Assembly (NCBI RefSeq): GCF_003387615.1
Contig: NZ_QUNS01000001.1
Location: 722,241 to 786,240, forward strand
DNA: 64,000 nt
Source: Tenacibaculum gallaicum
Lineage (GTDB): Bacteria > Bacteroidota > Bacteroidia > Flavobacteriales > Flavobacteriaceae
Direction: 5' to 3'
Shown here piece by piece: positions 16,308 through 25,693 of the stretch (positions are counted from its first letter, which is position 1; each line of letters starts with the position of its first letter). The notes under the pieces are model-generated. The model was not told where the DNA came from, ran no database searches, and was given only the letters and a program-made list of their open reading frames with translations. Position numbers and translations under genes: made by a program.

Positions 16308-16916
16308 ATGAGAGATAAAATAATTAATAAAGCAGGAGAAATGTTTTTAACCTTAGGGTTTAAAAGCACAACGATGGATGATATTGCGAAAGAACTTGGA
16401 ATGTCTAAAAAAACATTGTATAAGTATTTTTCAAATAAAACAGCTTTGGTAGATGCCAGTACAGAGTCGGTTCATAATACAATTAGCGAAACGATTGACA
16501 GAGTTAAAAGTCAAAATTACAATGCTGTAGAAGAAGAATTTGCAGTGAAAGCAATTTTTAAAGAAATGTTTAAAAATGCAAAAACTTCACCAATGTATCA
16601 GTTAAAAAAATATTACCCAGAAACATATACAAAGTTGGTAGAACGTGAGGTGTGTATGTTTAGAGATTGTAATGTAGATAACTTGAAAAAAGGTGTTGAG
16701 CAAGGTTTGTATAGAGCCAACATAAAAGGAGAGCTATTAGTCAATTTTTATTTCACGCTAGTCTTTGGTGTGTTTGAAAGTGAACTATACAGCAACGATA
16801 TGCAAGAGGTTATGGAAATTGAATATGAAATTTTAGAATATCATATTAGAGCAATAGCTACGCAAAAAGGGGTAGAAGAACTAGAAAGACAATTAAGAAA
16901 AATAAATAAAAACTAA
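16308..16916 (+). CDS. TetR/AcrR family transcriptional regulator
   Basis: 202 residues from the ATG at 16308 (MRDKIINKAGEMFL). The in-frame start 39 bp upstream lies before the promoter's -7 box and is rejected. The helix-turn-helix (about 20-43) is TTMDDIAKELGMSKKTLYKYFSN in sense, with only partial residues quoted here: the recognition helix is KKTLYKYF. The C-terminal ligand domain has no recognisable family. It is the first gene of an RND efflux operon and ends 5 bp before the tolC-like gene, so it very probably represses this operon and is released by an exported compound. Confidence 0.92.
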   Translation: MRDKIINKAGEMFLTLGFKSTTMDDIAKELGMSKKTLYKYFSNKTALVDASTESVHNTISETIDRVKSQNYNAVEEEFAVKAIFKEMFKNAKTSPMYQLKKYYPETYTKLVEREVCMFRDCNVDNLKKGVEQGLYRANIKGELLVNFYFTLVFGVFESELYSNDMQEVMEIEYEILEYHIRAIATQKGVEELERQLRKINKN

Positions 16917-16921
16917 AAACA

Positions 16922-18334
16922 ATGAGGAAATACATATACGGTGTATTTGTGTTCTTTTTTACGGGGTATATAACTGCTCAAGAGAAAGAAATGAGTTTGT
17001 CAATGCAAGAAGCAATTGATTATGCTATAAAAAACAGTTACGACAATAAGGTGTCCTTAAACGATATAGAAGCAGCAAAAAAGAAAAAGTGGGAAACTAC
17101 CACTATAGGTTTGCCGCAGATTAACGGAAAAGTAGAATATCAAAACTGGATAAAACAACAAGTGTCTTTATTACCAGTTGCAGCTTTTGATAATACACAA
17201 AGTACAATAGATATAGTTGAAGAATATTTTGATGGAGTTATAAGAAATGGTAAAGAAGTGATGACGCCAACAGGTTTCGTTCCTTTGCGTTTTGGAACAA
17301 AACAAACAATGAATGCATCAGTAACTTTAACCCAATTGTTATTTGATGGTTCGTATTTGGTAGGGTTGCAATCAGCAAAAACATATTTAAAAATCTCTGA
17401 ACAAGCAAAAGAAAAAACAGAATTAGCAACACGTGAAGCTATTATTAATGCGTACGGTAATGTGTTAGTTACTGAAAAATCAATTGAGATTTTAGAGAAT
17501 AACAAGAAAGTACTTGAGAAAAACTTGAATGAAACTCAAAAAACCTATGATAATGGGTTAACAGAGTTAGAAAACGTAGAGCAATTACAAATCACTTTAG
17601 GAAACGTTGAAAGTAACTTAAGAAACACCGAACGATTAAAGGAAATAGCGTATCAAATGTTAAATGTTTCTTTGGGAAATTCAATTGAAACAAAATTAAC
17701 ATTAACTTCTACACTAGATAACTTAGTTATTGATAATACTGATTTAAGTTTATTAGCTACTCAATTTAATATTGATAATCATATAGATTTTAAAATAGCT
17801 CAAAATGACAGGGAAAGTAAACGTTTATTAATGAAGTTAGAGCAAAGTAAAGGATTACCTAGTTTGTCAGCGTTTATAAACTATGGAGCTAACGCTAACT
17901 CAGATGATTTTAACTTTTTAGATAGCAATCAAAAATGGTTTGATTACTCTTTGTTTGGAGTAACTTTAAATGTGCCCATATTCAGTAGCTTTGGAAGAAG
18001 CTCTAGAACAGCTCAAGCAAAAATAGCATTAGAGAACGCAGACATTCGATTAGAAGAAGCGAAACAAAAGCTAAACTTACAGGTAGAGAGAGCTAAAAGT
18101 GAGTATCAATTAGGAATTGAAAATCACGAAACAGCTAAGAAAAACTTAGCACTAGCTGAACGAATAGAAAAAAAGCAACAAGTAAAGTTTTTTGAAGGAA
18201 TTTCTTCAAGCTTTGACTTGCTACAAGCACAAAACCAGTTATACACACAACAAAATAATTACGTACAATCAATGTTAAACGTAATTGCTAAAAAAGCACA
18301 ATTAGAAAACGCATTAAACATACCACTAAAATAA
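16922..18334 (+). CDS. TolC family outer-membrane efflux channel
   Basis: 470 residues with a signal peptide ending at about residue 19 (YITAQ). Two OEP repeats follow, with long coiled-coil helices (about 185-250 and 370-445, rich in Lys, Glu and Gln) and beta strands containing FGVTLNVPIFSSFGR, the typical TolC barrel strand. It is the outer-membrane exit duct of the tripartite pump encoded with the adaptor and RND genes downstream. Confidence 0.92.
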   Translation: MRKYIYGVFVFFFTGYITAQEKEMSLSMQEAIDYAIKNSYDNKVSLNDIEAAKKKKWETTTIGLPQINGKVEYQNWIKQQVSLLPVAAFDNTQSTIDIVEEYFDGVIRNGKEVMTPTGFVPLRFGTKQTMNASVTLTQLLFDGSYLVGLQSAKTYLKISEQAKEKTELATREAIINAYGNVLVTEKSIEILENNKKVLEKNLNETQKTYDNGLTELENVEQLQITLGNVESNLRNTERLKEIAYQMLNVSLGNSIETKLTLTSTLDNLVIDNTDLSLLATQFNIDNHIDFKIAQNDRESKRLLMKLEQSKGLPSLSAFINYGANANSDDFNFLDSNQKWFDYSLFGVTLNVPIFSSFGRSSRTAQAKIALENADIRLEEAKQKLNLQVERAKSEYQLGIENHETAKKNLALAERIEKKQQVKFFEGISSSFDLLQAQNQLYTQQNNYVQSMLNVIAKKAQLENALNIPLK

Positions 18335-18345
18335 AATCAACTATA

Positions 18346-19521
18346 ATGAGAAAAATATATTCACTATTCGCCATTACATTGCTTTTAGCCTCATGTGGGG
18401 GTAAAAAAGAGCAGTCTGTACAAGACGTAATAGCATCTAACGATTTAACTAAAATTAGAGAGAAAAAAGCATCGTTAGATACACAAATGCAAACACTATC
18501 TGATGAAATAAAGATTTTAAATGATAAAATTTCTGAATTAGATACCAATAAAAAAGTTCCTTTAATTACAGTTCTTTCGGCAAAGAAAGAAGCTTTTAAT
18601 CATTATTTAGAACTACAAGGAGCTGTACAAACAAAGCAGAATGTACTCATCTATCCTGAAATGCCAGGGCTTCTAGTACGTATTTATGTAAAAGAAGGAC
18701 AGTATGTTAAAAAAGGACAAACTTTAGCAAAAATTGATGATGGAGGTTTAGCTAATCAATTAGCACAAATTGAAGCGCAAGCAGCATTAGCAGAAACAAC
18801 GTATAAGCGCCAGAAACGTTTATGGGATCAAAAAATAGGATCAGAAATTCAGTTTTTACAAGCAAAAACTAATTATGAAGCACAAACCAGTGCTGTTAGT
18901 CAGTTAAGAAGACAGTTAGCAAAATCAGTAATTACAGCACCTTTTTCAGGAGTAATTGACGATGTAATAAAAGAGCAGGGAACTGTAGTGGCGCCAGGAA
19001 TGGGGTCTGAGATTTTTAGAATAGTAAACTTAAAAAACATGTATATCGAAACAGATGTGCCTGAAAGTTATATTACATCTATTAAAAAAGGAAAAAATGT
19101 TGAGGTTGAGTTTCCTGTATTAGGAGAGAAGTTAACTTCTAAAATTCGTCAAGCAGGTAACTTTATAAACCCAGCTAACAGAACATTCAAGGTTGAAGTT
19201 GAAGTTCCAAATAAAGATGGAAGCATAAAACCGAATTTAACAGCGAAGTTAAAAATCAATGATTACTCTAATGAAAATGCAATTTTAATTCCTCAAAGTA
19301 TTATTTCAGAAAATGCGAATGGAGAACAATATGTGTATGTAGTAGAAAATATCAAAGATCAGGTTGGAACCGCTAAGCAAATAATTATAACTACAGGAAA
19401 AACACAAGGAGATATTATTGAAGTTTTGAGTGGAGTTGAAGACGGAACAAAAATTATTGAAGAAGGAGCTCGTAGTGTGAAAAACGGACAAGAGGTTAAG
19501 GTATTAGACATTAGTCAGTAG
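18346..19521 (+). CDS. RND efflux periplasmic adaptor (membrane fusion) lipoprotein
   Basis: 391 residues. A lipoprotein signal ends in LLASC with Cys17 lipidated. A short coiled coil (about 35-62, an extra N-terminal helix seen in many flavobacterial adaptors) precedes the biotinyl-lipoyl-like domain (about 85-125), an alpha hairpin, and the beta-barrel and membrane-proximal domains (about 205-385). It bridges the TolC and RND proteins encoded on either side. The 11-bp gap from tolC supports a single operon. Confidence 0.92.
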   Translation: MRKIYSLFAITLLLASCGGKKEQSVQDVIASNDLTKIREKKASLDTQMQTLSDEIKILNDKISELDTNKKVPLITVLSAKKEAFNHYLELQGAVQTKQNVLIYPEMPGLLVRIYVKEGQYVKKGQTLAKIDDGGLANQLAQIEAQAALAETTYKRQKRLWDQKIGSEIQFLQAKTNYEAQTSAVSQLRRQLAKSVITAPFSGVIDDVIKEQGTVVAPGMGSEIFRIVNLKNMYIETDVPESYITSIKKGKNVEVEFPVLGEKLTSKIRQAGNFINPANRTFKVEVEVPNKDGSIKPNLTAKLKINDYSNENAILIPQSIISENANGEQYVYVVENIKDQVGTAKQIIITTGKTQGDIIEVLSGVEDGTKIIEEGARSVKNGQEVKVLDISQ

Positions 19522-19537
19522 TTTTTTAGTTAGTAGA

Positions 19538-19909
19538 ATGAAAGAAATTAAATTTAAGTTCGAAGATTTAAAAGTATATCAAAAGTCACTTGATTTTGTA
19601 GATGTTGTTTATAAAGTTAGCAATACGTTTCCAAAAGAAGAAAACTATCGATTAACGTCACAATTCATAAGAGCAGCCACTTCTGTAGCATTAAATATTG
19701 CAGAATGCTCAGGAGATACAAACCCACAATTTTCTAGATTTTTGCAAATAGCATTAGGTTCTGTTAAAGAATGTGTGGTTTGTGTAGCAATTGCTAAAAA
19801 TCAAAAGTATATTTCAATAGAATAAGAAAATAATTTAAGAGAAAAATTAGAAGAACTATCAAAGATGATAAGCAGTCTTCAAAAGTATCTTAAAAACACT
19901 AATGACTAA
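19538..19909 (+). pseudogene. Four-helix-bundle protein gene interrupted by an in-frame stop
   Basis: The first 95 codons encode a typical four-helix-bundle protein (the family also found in 23S rRNA intervening sequences), with FEDLKVYQKSLDF at 8-20 and AATSVALNIAE at 47-57. A TAA at 19823-19825 interrupts it. The same frame then continues for 27 codons (start ENNLREKLEELSKMI) to a TAA at 19907-19909. Those residues form the expected last helix, and the joined length of about 122 matches the family. One base change (GAA or CAA to TAA) would explain it; sequencing error is possible. It sits between the adaptor and RND genes of the pump operon. Confidence 0.8.
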
Positions 19910-19922
19910 AAACTAAAGTCTA

Positions 19923-22900
19923 ATGGCTGATAAAAAACAAAAAAAACAAGTAGATAAAGAGTTTGGTTTATCCTCTTGGGCAATAAATAATAAAACAACT
20001 ATCTATGTAATGATGGTTATGATACTTATAACAGGTATTTCTGCCTTTTTAAGTATGCCTAGAGAAAATTTCCCAGAAATTAGAGAAACCAAAATTTATA
20101 TAAGTTCTCTATACCCAGGAAATACAGCTGAAGATATAGAGAAGCTAATTACCGACCCGTTAGAAGATAGACTTAAAACGGTAAGTAATGTAGTAGAAAT
20201 TACTTCTACATCTCAAGAAGATTACTCAATGGTAATTGTTGAGTTTGACGAAAACATATCAGTAGATCAAGCTAAACAAAAAGTAAAAGATGAAATAGAC
20301 CAAGAAACGTCTGGAGAAGATTGGCCTACGTTTAACGGAGCTAAAGTAGAACCAAATGTTTTTGAGCTAAGTATTTCTGAAGAAATGCCAATTCTAAATA
20401 TCAATATCTCGGGAGATTATCCAGTAGATAAATTAAAAGAATTTGGGGAGTATTTAGAAGATGAAATTGAAGATTTACAAGAAATAAAAAAAGTAGATAT
20501 CCGTGGTGCTGAAGAAAAAGAAGTTGAGGTAGCTGTAGATATTTACAAAATGATGGCAGCACAAGTAAGTTTCCAAGATGTAATTAACGCAATTAACGGA
20601 GGAAACTTAACAATGTCGGCGGGTAATTTAATTGCTAGCGGACAACGACGTACTGTTAGAATTTTAGGAGAAATTGAAGACCCGCAGGAATTACAAGACT
20701 TTGTAGTAAAATCGGAAAAAGGAAACTCAATTTATCTACAAGATATTGCAAAAGTTTCTTTTAAAGATAAAGATAAAACTACCTATGCTCGTGAGTTTGG
20801 AGAAGCAGTAGTAATGTTGGATGTAAAAAAACGTTCAGGAAAAAACATGGTAGAAGCTGCTGAAAAAATTCAGAAGATTGTAGAAGATACCAAAGCCAAC
20901 ATATTTCCAAGTAACTTAAAAGTAACCATAGCTAATGATCAATCTTCAAAAACTATTGGTCAGGTAGATGATTTAGTTAATAACATCATTTTTGGGGTAA
21001 TTTTAGTAGTATTAGTACTAATGTTCTTTTTAGGGTTTAAAAATGCCTTATTCGTAGGATTTGCCATTCCAATGTCAATGTTCATGTCATTAATGATTTT
21101 GAGTTGGCTAGGATATACCATGAACACCATGATTCTTTTCGGGTTAATTATGGGGCTGGGAATGTTGGTAGATAATGGTATTGTAGTTGTTGAAAACGTA
21201 TACCGTTTGATGGATGAAGGTATGCCAAGAATTGAAGCAGCAAAAAAAGGAATCGGTGAAATAGCATTTCCAATTATTATCTCAACAGCAACAACAGTAG
21301 CAGCATTTATTCCTTTAGGAATGTGGCCAGGAACTATGGGGCAGTTTATGATTTATTTTCCTGTAACATTATCTGTAGTATTAGGTTCTTCGTTATTTGT
21401 GGCAATATTTTTTAACTCGGTGCTAGTATCTAAATTTATGAGTGTTGAGGATAAAAATATGCCGTTAAGGCGGATTATTATTTTATCAGCTATAATGGCA
21501 ATAATAGGTTTATTAATAGCCTTTTTAGGAGGGACTTATAGAGCTTTGGGTACGGTGATGGTATTTACAGCTATTATGTTATGGGTATATCGATTAGCGT
21601 TACGCCCTTGGGCAAATCGTTTTCAAAATACAGTGTTACCGCGTTGGGAACGTTTTTATGAGAGAATGTTAAGAGCTGCCTTGAGAGGTTGGAGACCGTA
21701 CATTATTTCTTTAGGTACTTTAGTTTTATTATTTGTTGCTTTTGGAGGGTTTGGAGCCTCAATAGGAAGTCAACGTACTAAAGTAGAATTCTTCCCAGAT
21801 AATACCCCTAATCAGATTATTGTATATATCGAGTATCCGCAAGGAACTGATATAGAAAAGACAAATCTGATTATGAAAGATTTGGAAGAACGCGTGTACA
21901 AGGTGTTAAATTTACCAGAATACATAGATAACGGTTATAATTTCTTAGTAGAAAGTGCGGTATCTCAAGTAGGAGCAGGTTCAGGTAACCCGCAAACTGA
22001 TGGAGGTTCAACAGCTGAAATGCCTCATAAAGGAAAAATTACGGCTTCAATGCGTGAGTACAAATTTCGTAGGGGAGCAGATAGTAAAGAGTTACAAAGA
22101 AAAGTAACCGAAGCATTAAGAGGAATTTACCCAGGGTTAGAAATTTCAGTAGAAAAAGAAGCAGTAGGTCCACCAGCAGGATATCCTATCAATATTGAGT
22201 TAGAAGGAAATGATTATGCAGAATTAATCAATACCGCTGAAAAAATGCGTGATTTTATCAACTCAAAAAGTATTGCAGGAATTGATGAGTTAAAGATTGA
22301 TGTAAACAAATCTAAACCATCAATGTTGGTAAATGTTGATCGTAAAAAGGCTGGGGAATTAGGAGTGAGCTCATCACAAGTAGGAAACCAATTACGTAAT
22401 GCTATTTTTGGATCTAAAGCAGGCATTTATAAAGAAGATGGTGATGATTTTGATATCTACGTTCGTTTTAATAAAGAAAACAGGTATAATAAAAGTGCAA
22501 TTTTCAATCAGAAAATTACTTTTAGGGACATGGCTACAGGAACGATCAAAGAAATCCCTGTATCAGCAGTAGCAGAACAAACAAATACTTCTGGGTTTAG
22601 TGCAATTAAACACAAAGATGTAAAAAGAGTGGTAACGGTATATTCAGCTTTAGCACCAGGATATACTGATGCAGCTGCGATTGTATCTCAAATTCAAAAT
22701 GAAATGAAAACATTTACTGAACAACCAGATTCAGTAAAAGTTGATTATACAGGGCAAATAGAAGAGCAAAACAAACAAATGGCGTTCTTAATGAAAGCAT
22801 TTTTTGGAGGGTTAGGTTTGATTTTCTTGATTTTAATTTTCCAGTTTAACTCTGTCTCTAAGCCTGCAATTATCATGTTAGCAATCTTCTTAAGTTTAAT

Positions 22901-23390
22901 AGGTGTATTTGGAGGATTAATTATAACAGCAAAGCCGTTTGTAATTATGATGACGATGATGGGAATTATTTCGCTTGCTGGTATTGTGGTAAATAATGGG
23001 GTGGTATTGCTCGATTATACTCAATTATTAATAGATAGAAAGAAAGTAGAGCATGGTTTATCTTCTGATGAATATGTAGATGTTATTACTTTAGGAGAAG
23101 CTGTAATTAGAGGAGGAAAAGCACGTTTACGCCCGGTATTATTAACAGCAATAACAACTATTTTAGGACTAATTCCATTAGCAACAGGGTTGAATATTAA
23201 TTTCTTTACTTTAGCTAGTGAGTTAAATCCGCATATATATGTTGGAGGGGATAATGTGATTTTCTGGGGTCCATTAGCGTGGACAGTTATTTACGGATTA
23301 TTCATAGCAACCTTCTTAACACTAATTGTAGTGCCAATATTATTCTACTTAATCACTAAGTTTAAAATGTGGTTACGTAGCGTTTTATAA
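19923..23390 (+). CDS. RND efflux pump, inner-membrane transporter
   Basis: 1155 residues, 12 membrane helices and two large periplasmic loops. TM4 carries GMLVDNGIVVVEN with Asp417 and Asn418 at the positions of AcrB Asp407/Asp408. TM10-11 carries VVNNGVVLLDY, with Asn1024 where AcrB has Lys940. So one Asp of the proton relay is kept and the others differ, as in many non-AcrB RND pumps. The length is above AcrB because of a long N-terminal tail and a loop after TM6 (about 505-550). The substrate is unknown. It is the last gene of the operon, followed by a terminator. Confidence 0.93.
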   Translation: MADKKQKKQVDKEFGLSSWAINNKTTIYVMMVMILITGISAFLSMPRENFPEIRETKIYISSLYPGNTAEDIEKLITDPLEDRLKTVSNVVEITSTSQEDYSMVIVEFDENISVDQAKQKVKDEIDQETSGEDWPTFNGAKVEPNVFELSISEEMPILNINISGDYPVDKLKEFGEYLEDEIEDLQEIKKVDIRGAEEKEVEVAVDIYKMMAAQVSFQDVINAINGGNLTMSAGNLIASGQRRTVRILGEIEDPQELQDFVVKSEKGNSIYLQDIAKVSFKDKDKTTYAREFGEAVVMLDVKKRSGKNMVEAAEKIQKIVEDTKANIFPSNLKVTIANDQSSKTIGQVDDLVNNIIFGVILVVLVLMFFLGFKNALFVGFAIPMSMFMSLMILSWLGYTMNTMILFGLIMGLGMLVDNGIVVVENVYRLMDEGMPRIEAAKKGIGEIAFPIIISTATTVAAFIPLGMWPGTMGQFMIYFPVTLSVVLGSSLFVAIFFNSVLVSKFMSVEDKNMPLRRIIILSAIMAIIGLLIAFLGGTYRALGTVMVFTAIMLWVYRLALRPWANRFQNTVLPRWERFYERMLRAALRGWRPYIISLGTLVLLFVAFGGFGASIGSQRTKVEFFPDNTPNQIIVYIEYPQGTDIEKTNLIMKDLEERVYKVLNLPEYIDNGYNFLVESAVSQVGAGSGNPQTDGGSTAEMPHKGKITASMREYKFRRGADSKELQRKVTEALRGIYPGLEISVEKEAVGPPAGYPINIELEGNDYAELINTAEKMRDFINSKSIAGIDELKIDVNKSKPSMLVNVDRKKAGELGVSSSQVGNQLRNAIFGSKAGIYKEDGDDFDIYVRFNKENRYNKSAIFNQKITFRDMATGTIKEIPVSAVAEQTNTSGFSAIKHKDVKRVVTVYSALAPGYTDAAAIVSQIQNEMKTFTEQPDSVKVDYTGQIEEQNKQMAFLMKAFFGGLGLIFLILIFQFNSVSKPAIIMLAIFLSLIGVFGGLIITAKPFVIMMTMMGIISLAGIVVNNGVVLLDYTQLLIDRKKVEHGLSSDEYVDVITLGEAVIRGGKARLRPVLLTAITTILGLIPLATGLNINFFTLASELNPHIYVGGDNVIFWGPLAWTVIYGLFIATFLTLIVVPILFYLITKFKMWLRSVL

Positions 23391-23409
23391 TTGATTTTTT
23401 GTTAACTGT

Positions 23410-23447
23410 AAAAAGGGTTAAAAGTAAGTTGCTTTTAACCCTTTTTT
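23410..23447 (+). terminator. Intrinsic terminator of the efflux operon
   Basis: AAAAAGGGTTAAAAG (23410-23424) pairs with CTTTTAACCCTTTTT (23432-23446), followed by T. It starts 20 bp after the RND stop and 14 bp before recX. Confidence 0.9.
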
Positions 23448-23460
23448 ATATTTTCGTGCT

Positions 23461-23931
23461 ATGAACAAACCGGTTTTTACAGTTGAAGAAATAAAAAGGA
23501 AGATTGAGCAGTATTGTGTGTATCAAGACCGATGTCATAAAGAAGTAGAACAGAAATTAAAAGAGTATAAGTTAATTCCTGAAGCTAGAGAATACATTTT
23601 ATTACACTTATTAGAACATAATTTCCTAAACGAAGAACGTTTTGCAAAAAGCTTTGCTAGAGGGAAATTCAGAATAAAAAAATGGGGAAAAGAACGAATC
23701 GTTAGGGAATTGAAGTTTCGAGATATTACAGCTTATAATATAACATCAGCCTTAAAAGAAATAGATGAAGAAGAATACATCAAAACCTTATACAATTTGG
23801 TGGAGAAAAAAAATGAATCAGTTTCAGAAACCAATCACTTTAAACGAAAAAAGAAAATTGCTGACTATCTTTTGTATAGAGGATTTGAAAGTAATTTAAT
23901 ATACGAAGCTTTAAAAACTATTGATTCTTAA
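23461..23931 (+). CDS. recX: Regulatory protein RecX
   Basis: 156 residues with three tandem helical modules. The pattern EEIKRKIEQYCVYQDR, then LNEERFAKSFARGKFRIKKWG (partly quoted), then a final YRGF is typical of RecX, which binds RecA filaments and limits recombinase activity. recA is not next to it. It follows a terminator and has no clear promoter box, so it may depend on readthrough. Its 3' end overlaps a convergent lipoprotein gene by 14 bp. Confidence 0.9.
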   Translation: MNKPVFTVEEIKRKIEQYCVYQDRCHKEVEQKLKEYKLIPEAREYILLHLLEHNFLNEERFAKSFARGKFRIKKWGKERIVRELKFRDITAYNITSALKEIDEEEYIKTLYNLVEKKNESVSETNHFKRKKKIADYLLYRGFESNLIYEALKTIDS

Positions 23932-24442
23932 ATAAGCTATCAAGGTTTATCTCACTATCAAATTTTTTCTTAGTGTAAACTGTGTTGATTTTATCGTTAA
24001 CACTACTAAAAAGCATCATAATTTTTTCAACTTGACTGTTAACTTGGTGTGCTGAAATAGATGGAATAAAGGTCATATCAGCTAAACGTAAAGTTTCATT
24101 TTCAAAAACATTAATACGAGCTTTAAAAGCAGGTGTTTTAAGTGTTTCAATATTTAAACTATCTTTAAATTGCTTGGTAAGTGTCTTTAGTTCTAAAGCA
24201 TTATTTAAAGCCTCAATAGGAGTAGTGTTTTTTAATTCTTGTAAAAAATCTTCAACAGTAAAATATTCTTTCCAAGGTTTAATTTCGTCAATGTACTTTT
24301 CGTTTATTTCAGAATAATCAGTATGCTTAACCGAAATATTCATTTCAGTTTTAGTAGGTAACACTTCCTTTTGTTTTTCCTTTTTTTTACAAGAAGTAAC
24401 TAAAAAAAATAATGAAGCAATAACAAATAAAAAACGACTCAT
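23918..24442 (-). CDS. Lipoprotein of unknown function
   Basis: 174 residues with a hydrophobic signal and LVTSC at 14-18 (Cys18 lipidated), then a Lys-rich stretch (KKKEKQK). The mature part is helical (about 45-170) and shows no family I recognise. It is monocistronic and convergent with recX, overlapping by 14 bp. It is probably an outer- or inner-membrane-anchored periplasmic protein. Confidence 0.72.
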   Translation of the reverse strand: MSRFLFVIASLFFLVTSCKKKEKQKEVLPTKTEMNISVKHTDYSEINEKYIDEIKPWKEYFTVEDFLQELKNTTPIEALNNALELKTLTKQFKDSLNIETLKTPAFKARINVFENETLRLADMTFIPSISAHQVNSQVEKIMMLFSSVNDKINTVYTKKKFDSEINLDSLFKNQ

Positions 24443-24570
24443 TTCAATAAAATAATTAAGGGATAAAAGTACATATTTTACTTGGTATTCTTTGTGGAAT
24501 TGAATTAGAAGTTTGAAATCAGTAGATTAGCAGTCTCTTTTGTAGATAGTTAAAAAAGAACAAATACTTT

Positions 24571-24598
24571 TTGCGAAATCTTAAATTTAATAACTTTG
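24571..24598 (+). promoter_or_regulatory. Promoter for the threonine dehydrogenase gene
   Basis: TTG (24571-24573), 17-bp spacer, TAACTTTG (24591-24598), 27 bp before the ATG. A second box, TATTTTTG, lies just downstream (24606-24613). Confidence 0.65.
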
Positions 24599-24625
24599 CA
24601 AACATGTATTTTTGAATAATTAAAA

Positions 24626-25591
24626 ATGAGTGATACAATATTAATTTTAGGAGCTTGCGGGCAAATAGGAACAGAATTAACCCAAAAATTACGTTCTATT
24701 TATGGAGTAGAAAATGTAATAGCTTCCGATATTAGAGAAGGAAATGCAGAAATGATGAGTTCCGGGCCTTTTGAAATCATCGATGCTACCAACCAAGAGC
24801 AAATTTTAAAGGTTGTTCAAAAATATAAAGTAACCCAAGTATATTTAATGGCAGCAATGTTATCAGCAACTGCTGAAAAATATCCGTTAAAAGGTTGGGA
24901 TTTGAATATGACTTCATTATTAGCAGTATTGGAGTTGGCAAAAGAAAAACATATTCAAAAAATATATTGGCCAAGTTCAATGGCAGCCTTTGGACCAACA
25001 TCACCAAAAATGAATACGCCACAGAAAACTATAATGGAACCTTCTACGGTTTACGGAATTAGTAAAGTAGCAGGAGAACACTGGTGTAATTATTACCATG
25101 AAAAGTATGGAGTAGATGTACGAAGCATTCGTTATCCAGGAATTATAAGCTGGAAAACGTTACCAGGCGGAGGAACTACTGATTATGCTGTTGATATTTA
25201 TTTTGATGCGTTGAAAAAAGGAACATTTGAGTGCTTTTTATCAGAGAATACCCGTTTACCAATGATGTATATGGATGATGCTATCAATGCAACCATTCAG
25301 TTAATGCAAGCAGATGAAGAAAGCATTAAAACAAGAACATCATACAACTTAGCAGCAATTAGCTTTACACCTGCTGAAATAGCTACGGAAATTAAAAAAT
25401 ACATTTCAGGTTTTACCATTACGTACAACCCAGATTTTAGGCAAGATATTGCTGACAGTTGGCCGCAAGTTATTGATGATTCAGAAGCAAGAAAAGATTG
25501 GGGTTGGAGGCATCAGTTTGATTTAGCTTCTATGACTAAAGATATTATTACCAATTTACAAGCTAAAGCCCAAGAGTCAGCAGAAGTGTAA
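24626..25591 (+). CDS. SDR-type L-threonine 3-dehydrogenase
   Basis: 321 residues. The Rossmann NAD loop GACGQIG is at 9-15. The short-chain dehydrogenase catalytic residues are Ser117/118 (WPSSMA), Tyr143 and Lys147 (TVYGISK). PGGGTTDYAVDIYFDAL is the hallmark that separates threonine dehydrogenases from sugar epimerases of the same superfamily. It converts L-threonine to 2-amino-3-ketobutyrate for breakdown to glycine and acetyl-CoA. No kbl gene is adjacent. It is monocistronic. Confidence 0.88.
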   Translation: MSDTILILGACGQIGTELTQKLRSIYGVENVIASDIREGNAEMMSSGPFEIIDATNQEQILKVVQKYKVTQVYLMAAMLSATAEKYPLKGWDLNMTSLLAVLELAKEKHIQKIYWPSSMAAFGPTSPKMNTPQKTIMEPSTVYGISKVAGEHWCNYYHEKYGVDVRSIRYPGIISWKTLPGGGTTDYAVDIYFDALKKGTFECFLSENTRLPMMYMDDAINATIQLMQADEESIKTRTSYNLAAISFTPAEIATEIKKYISGFTITYNPDFRQDIADSWPQVIDDSEARKDWGWRHQFDLASMTKDIITNLQAKAQESAEV

Positions 25592-25631
25592 GGATATACG
25601 CATGTTTTCGTCTATGTTATTCAAGATTTAC

Positions 25632-25665
25632 AGTGAATTGTAACTTAGGTTACGTAACATTCACT
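25632..25665. repeat. Imperfect palindrome upstream of the thioredoxin-like gene
   Basis: Outer arms AGTGAAT (25632-25638) and ATTCACT (25659-25665) enclose GTAAC-TTAG-GTTAC (25640-25653). It sits just upstream of the -7 box at 25676, over the expected -33 region, and therefore looks like a regulator site. No T tract follows, so it is not a terminator for the gene upstream. Confidence 0.55.
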
Positions 25666-25675
25666 ATAGATAAAA

Positions 25676-25683
25676 TACCTTTG
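25676..25683 (+). promoter_or_regulatory. -7 element (TACCTTTG) for the thioredoxin-like gene
   Basis: TACCTTTG matches TAnnTTTG, 10-19 bp before the two possible start codons. There is no TTG at the -33 position, which the palindrome occupies instead, hinting at an activator. Confidence 0.6.
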
Positions 25684-25693
25684 TAATAACAAC

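Noticed and set aside
17140..17505. Minus-strand ORF of 121 codons opposite the tolC-like gene
   Set aside because: The plus-strand TolC protein is complete and family-typical; the antisense frame looks like chance.
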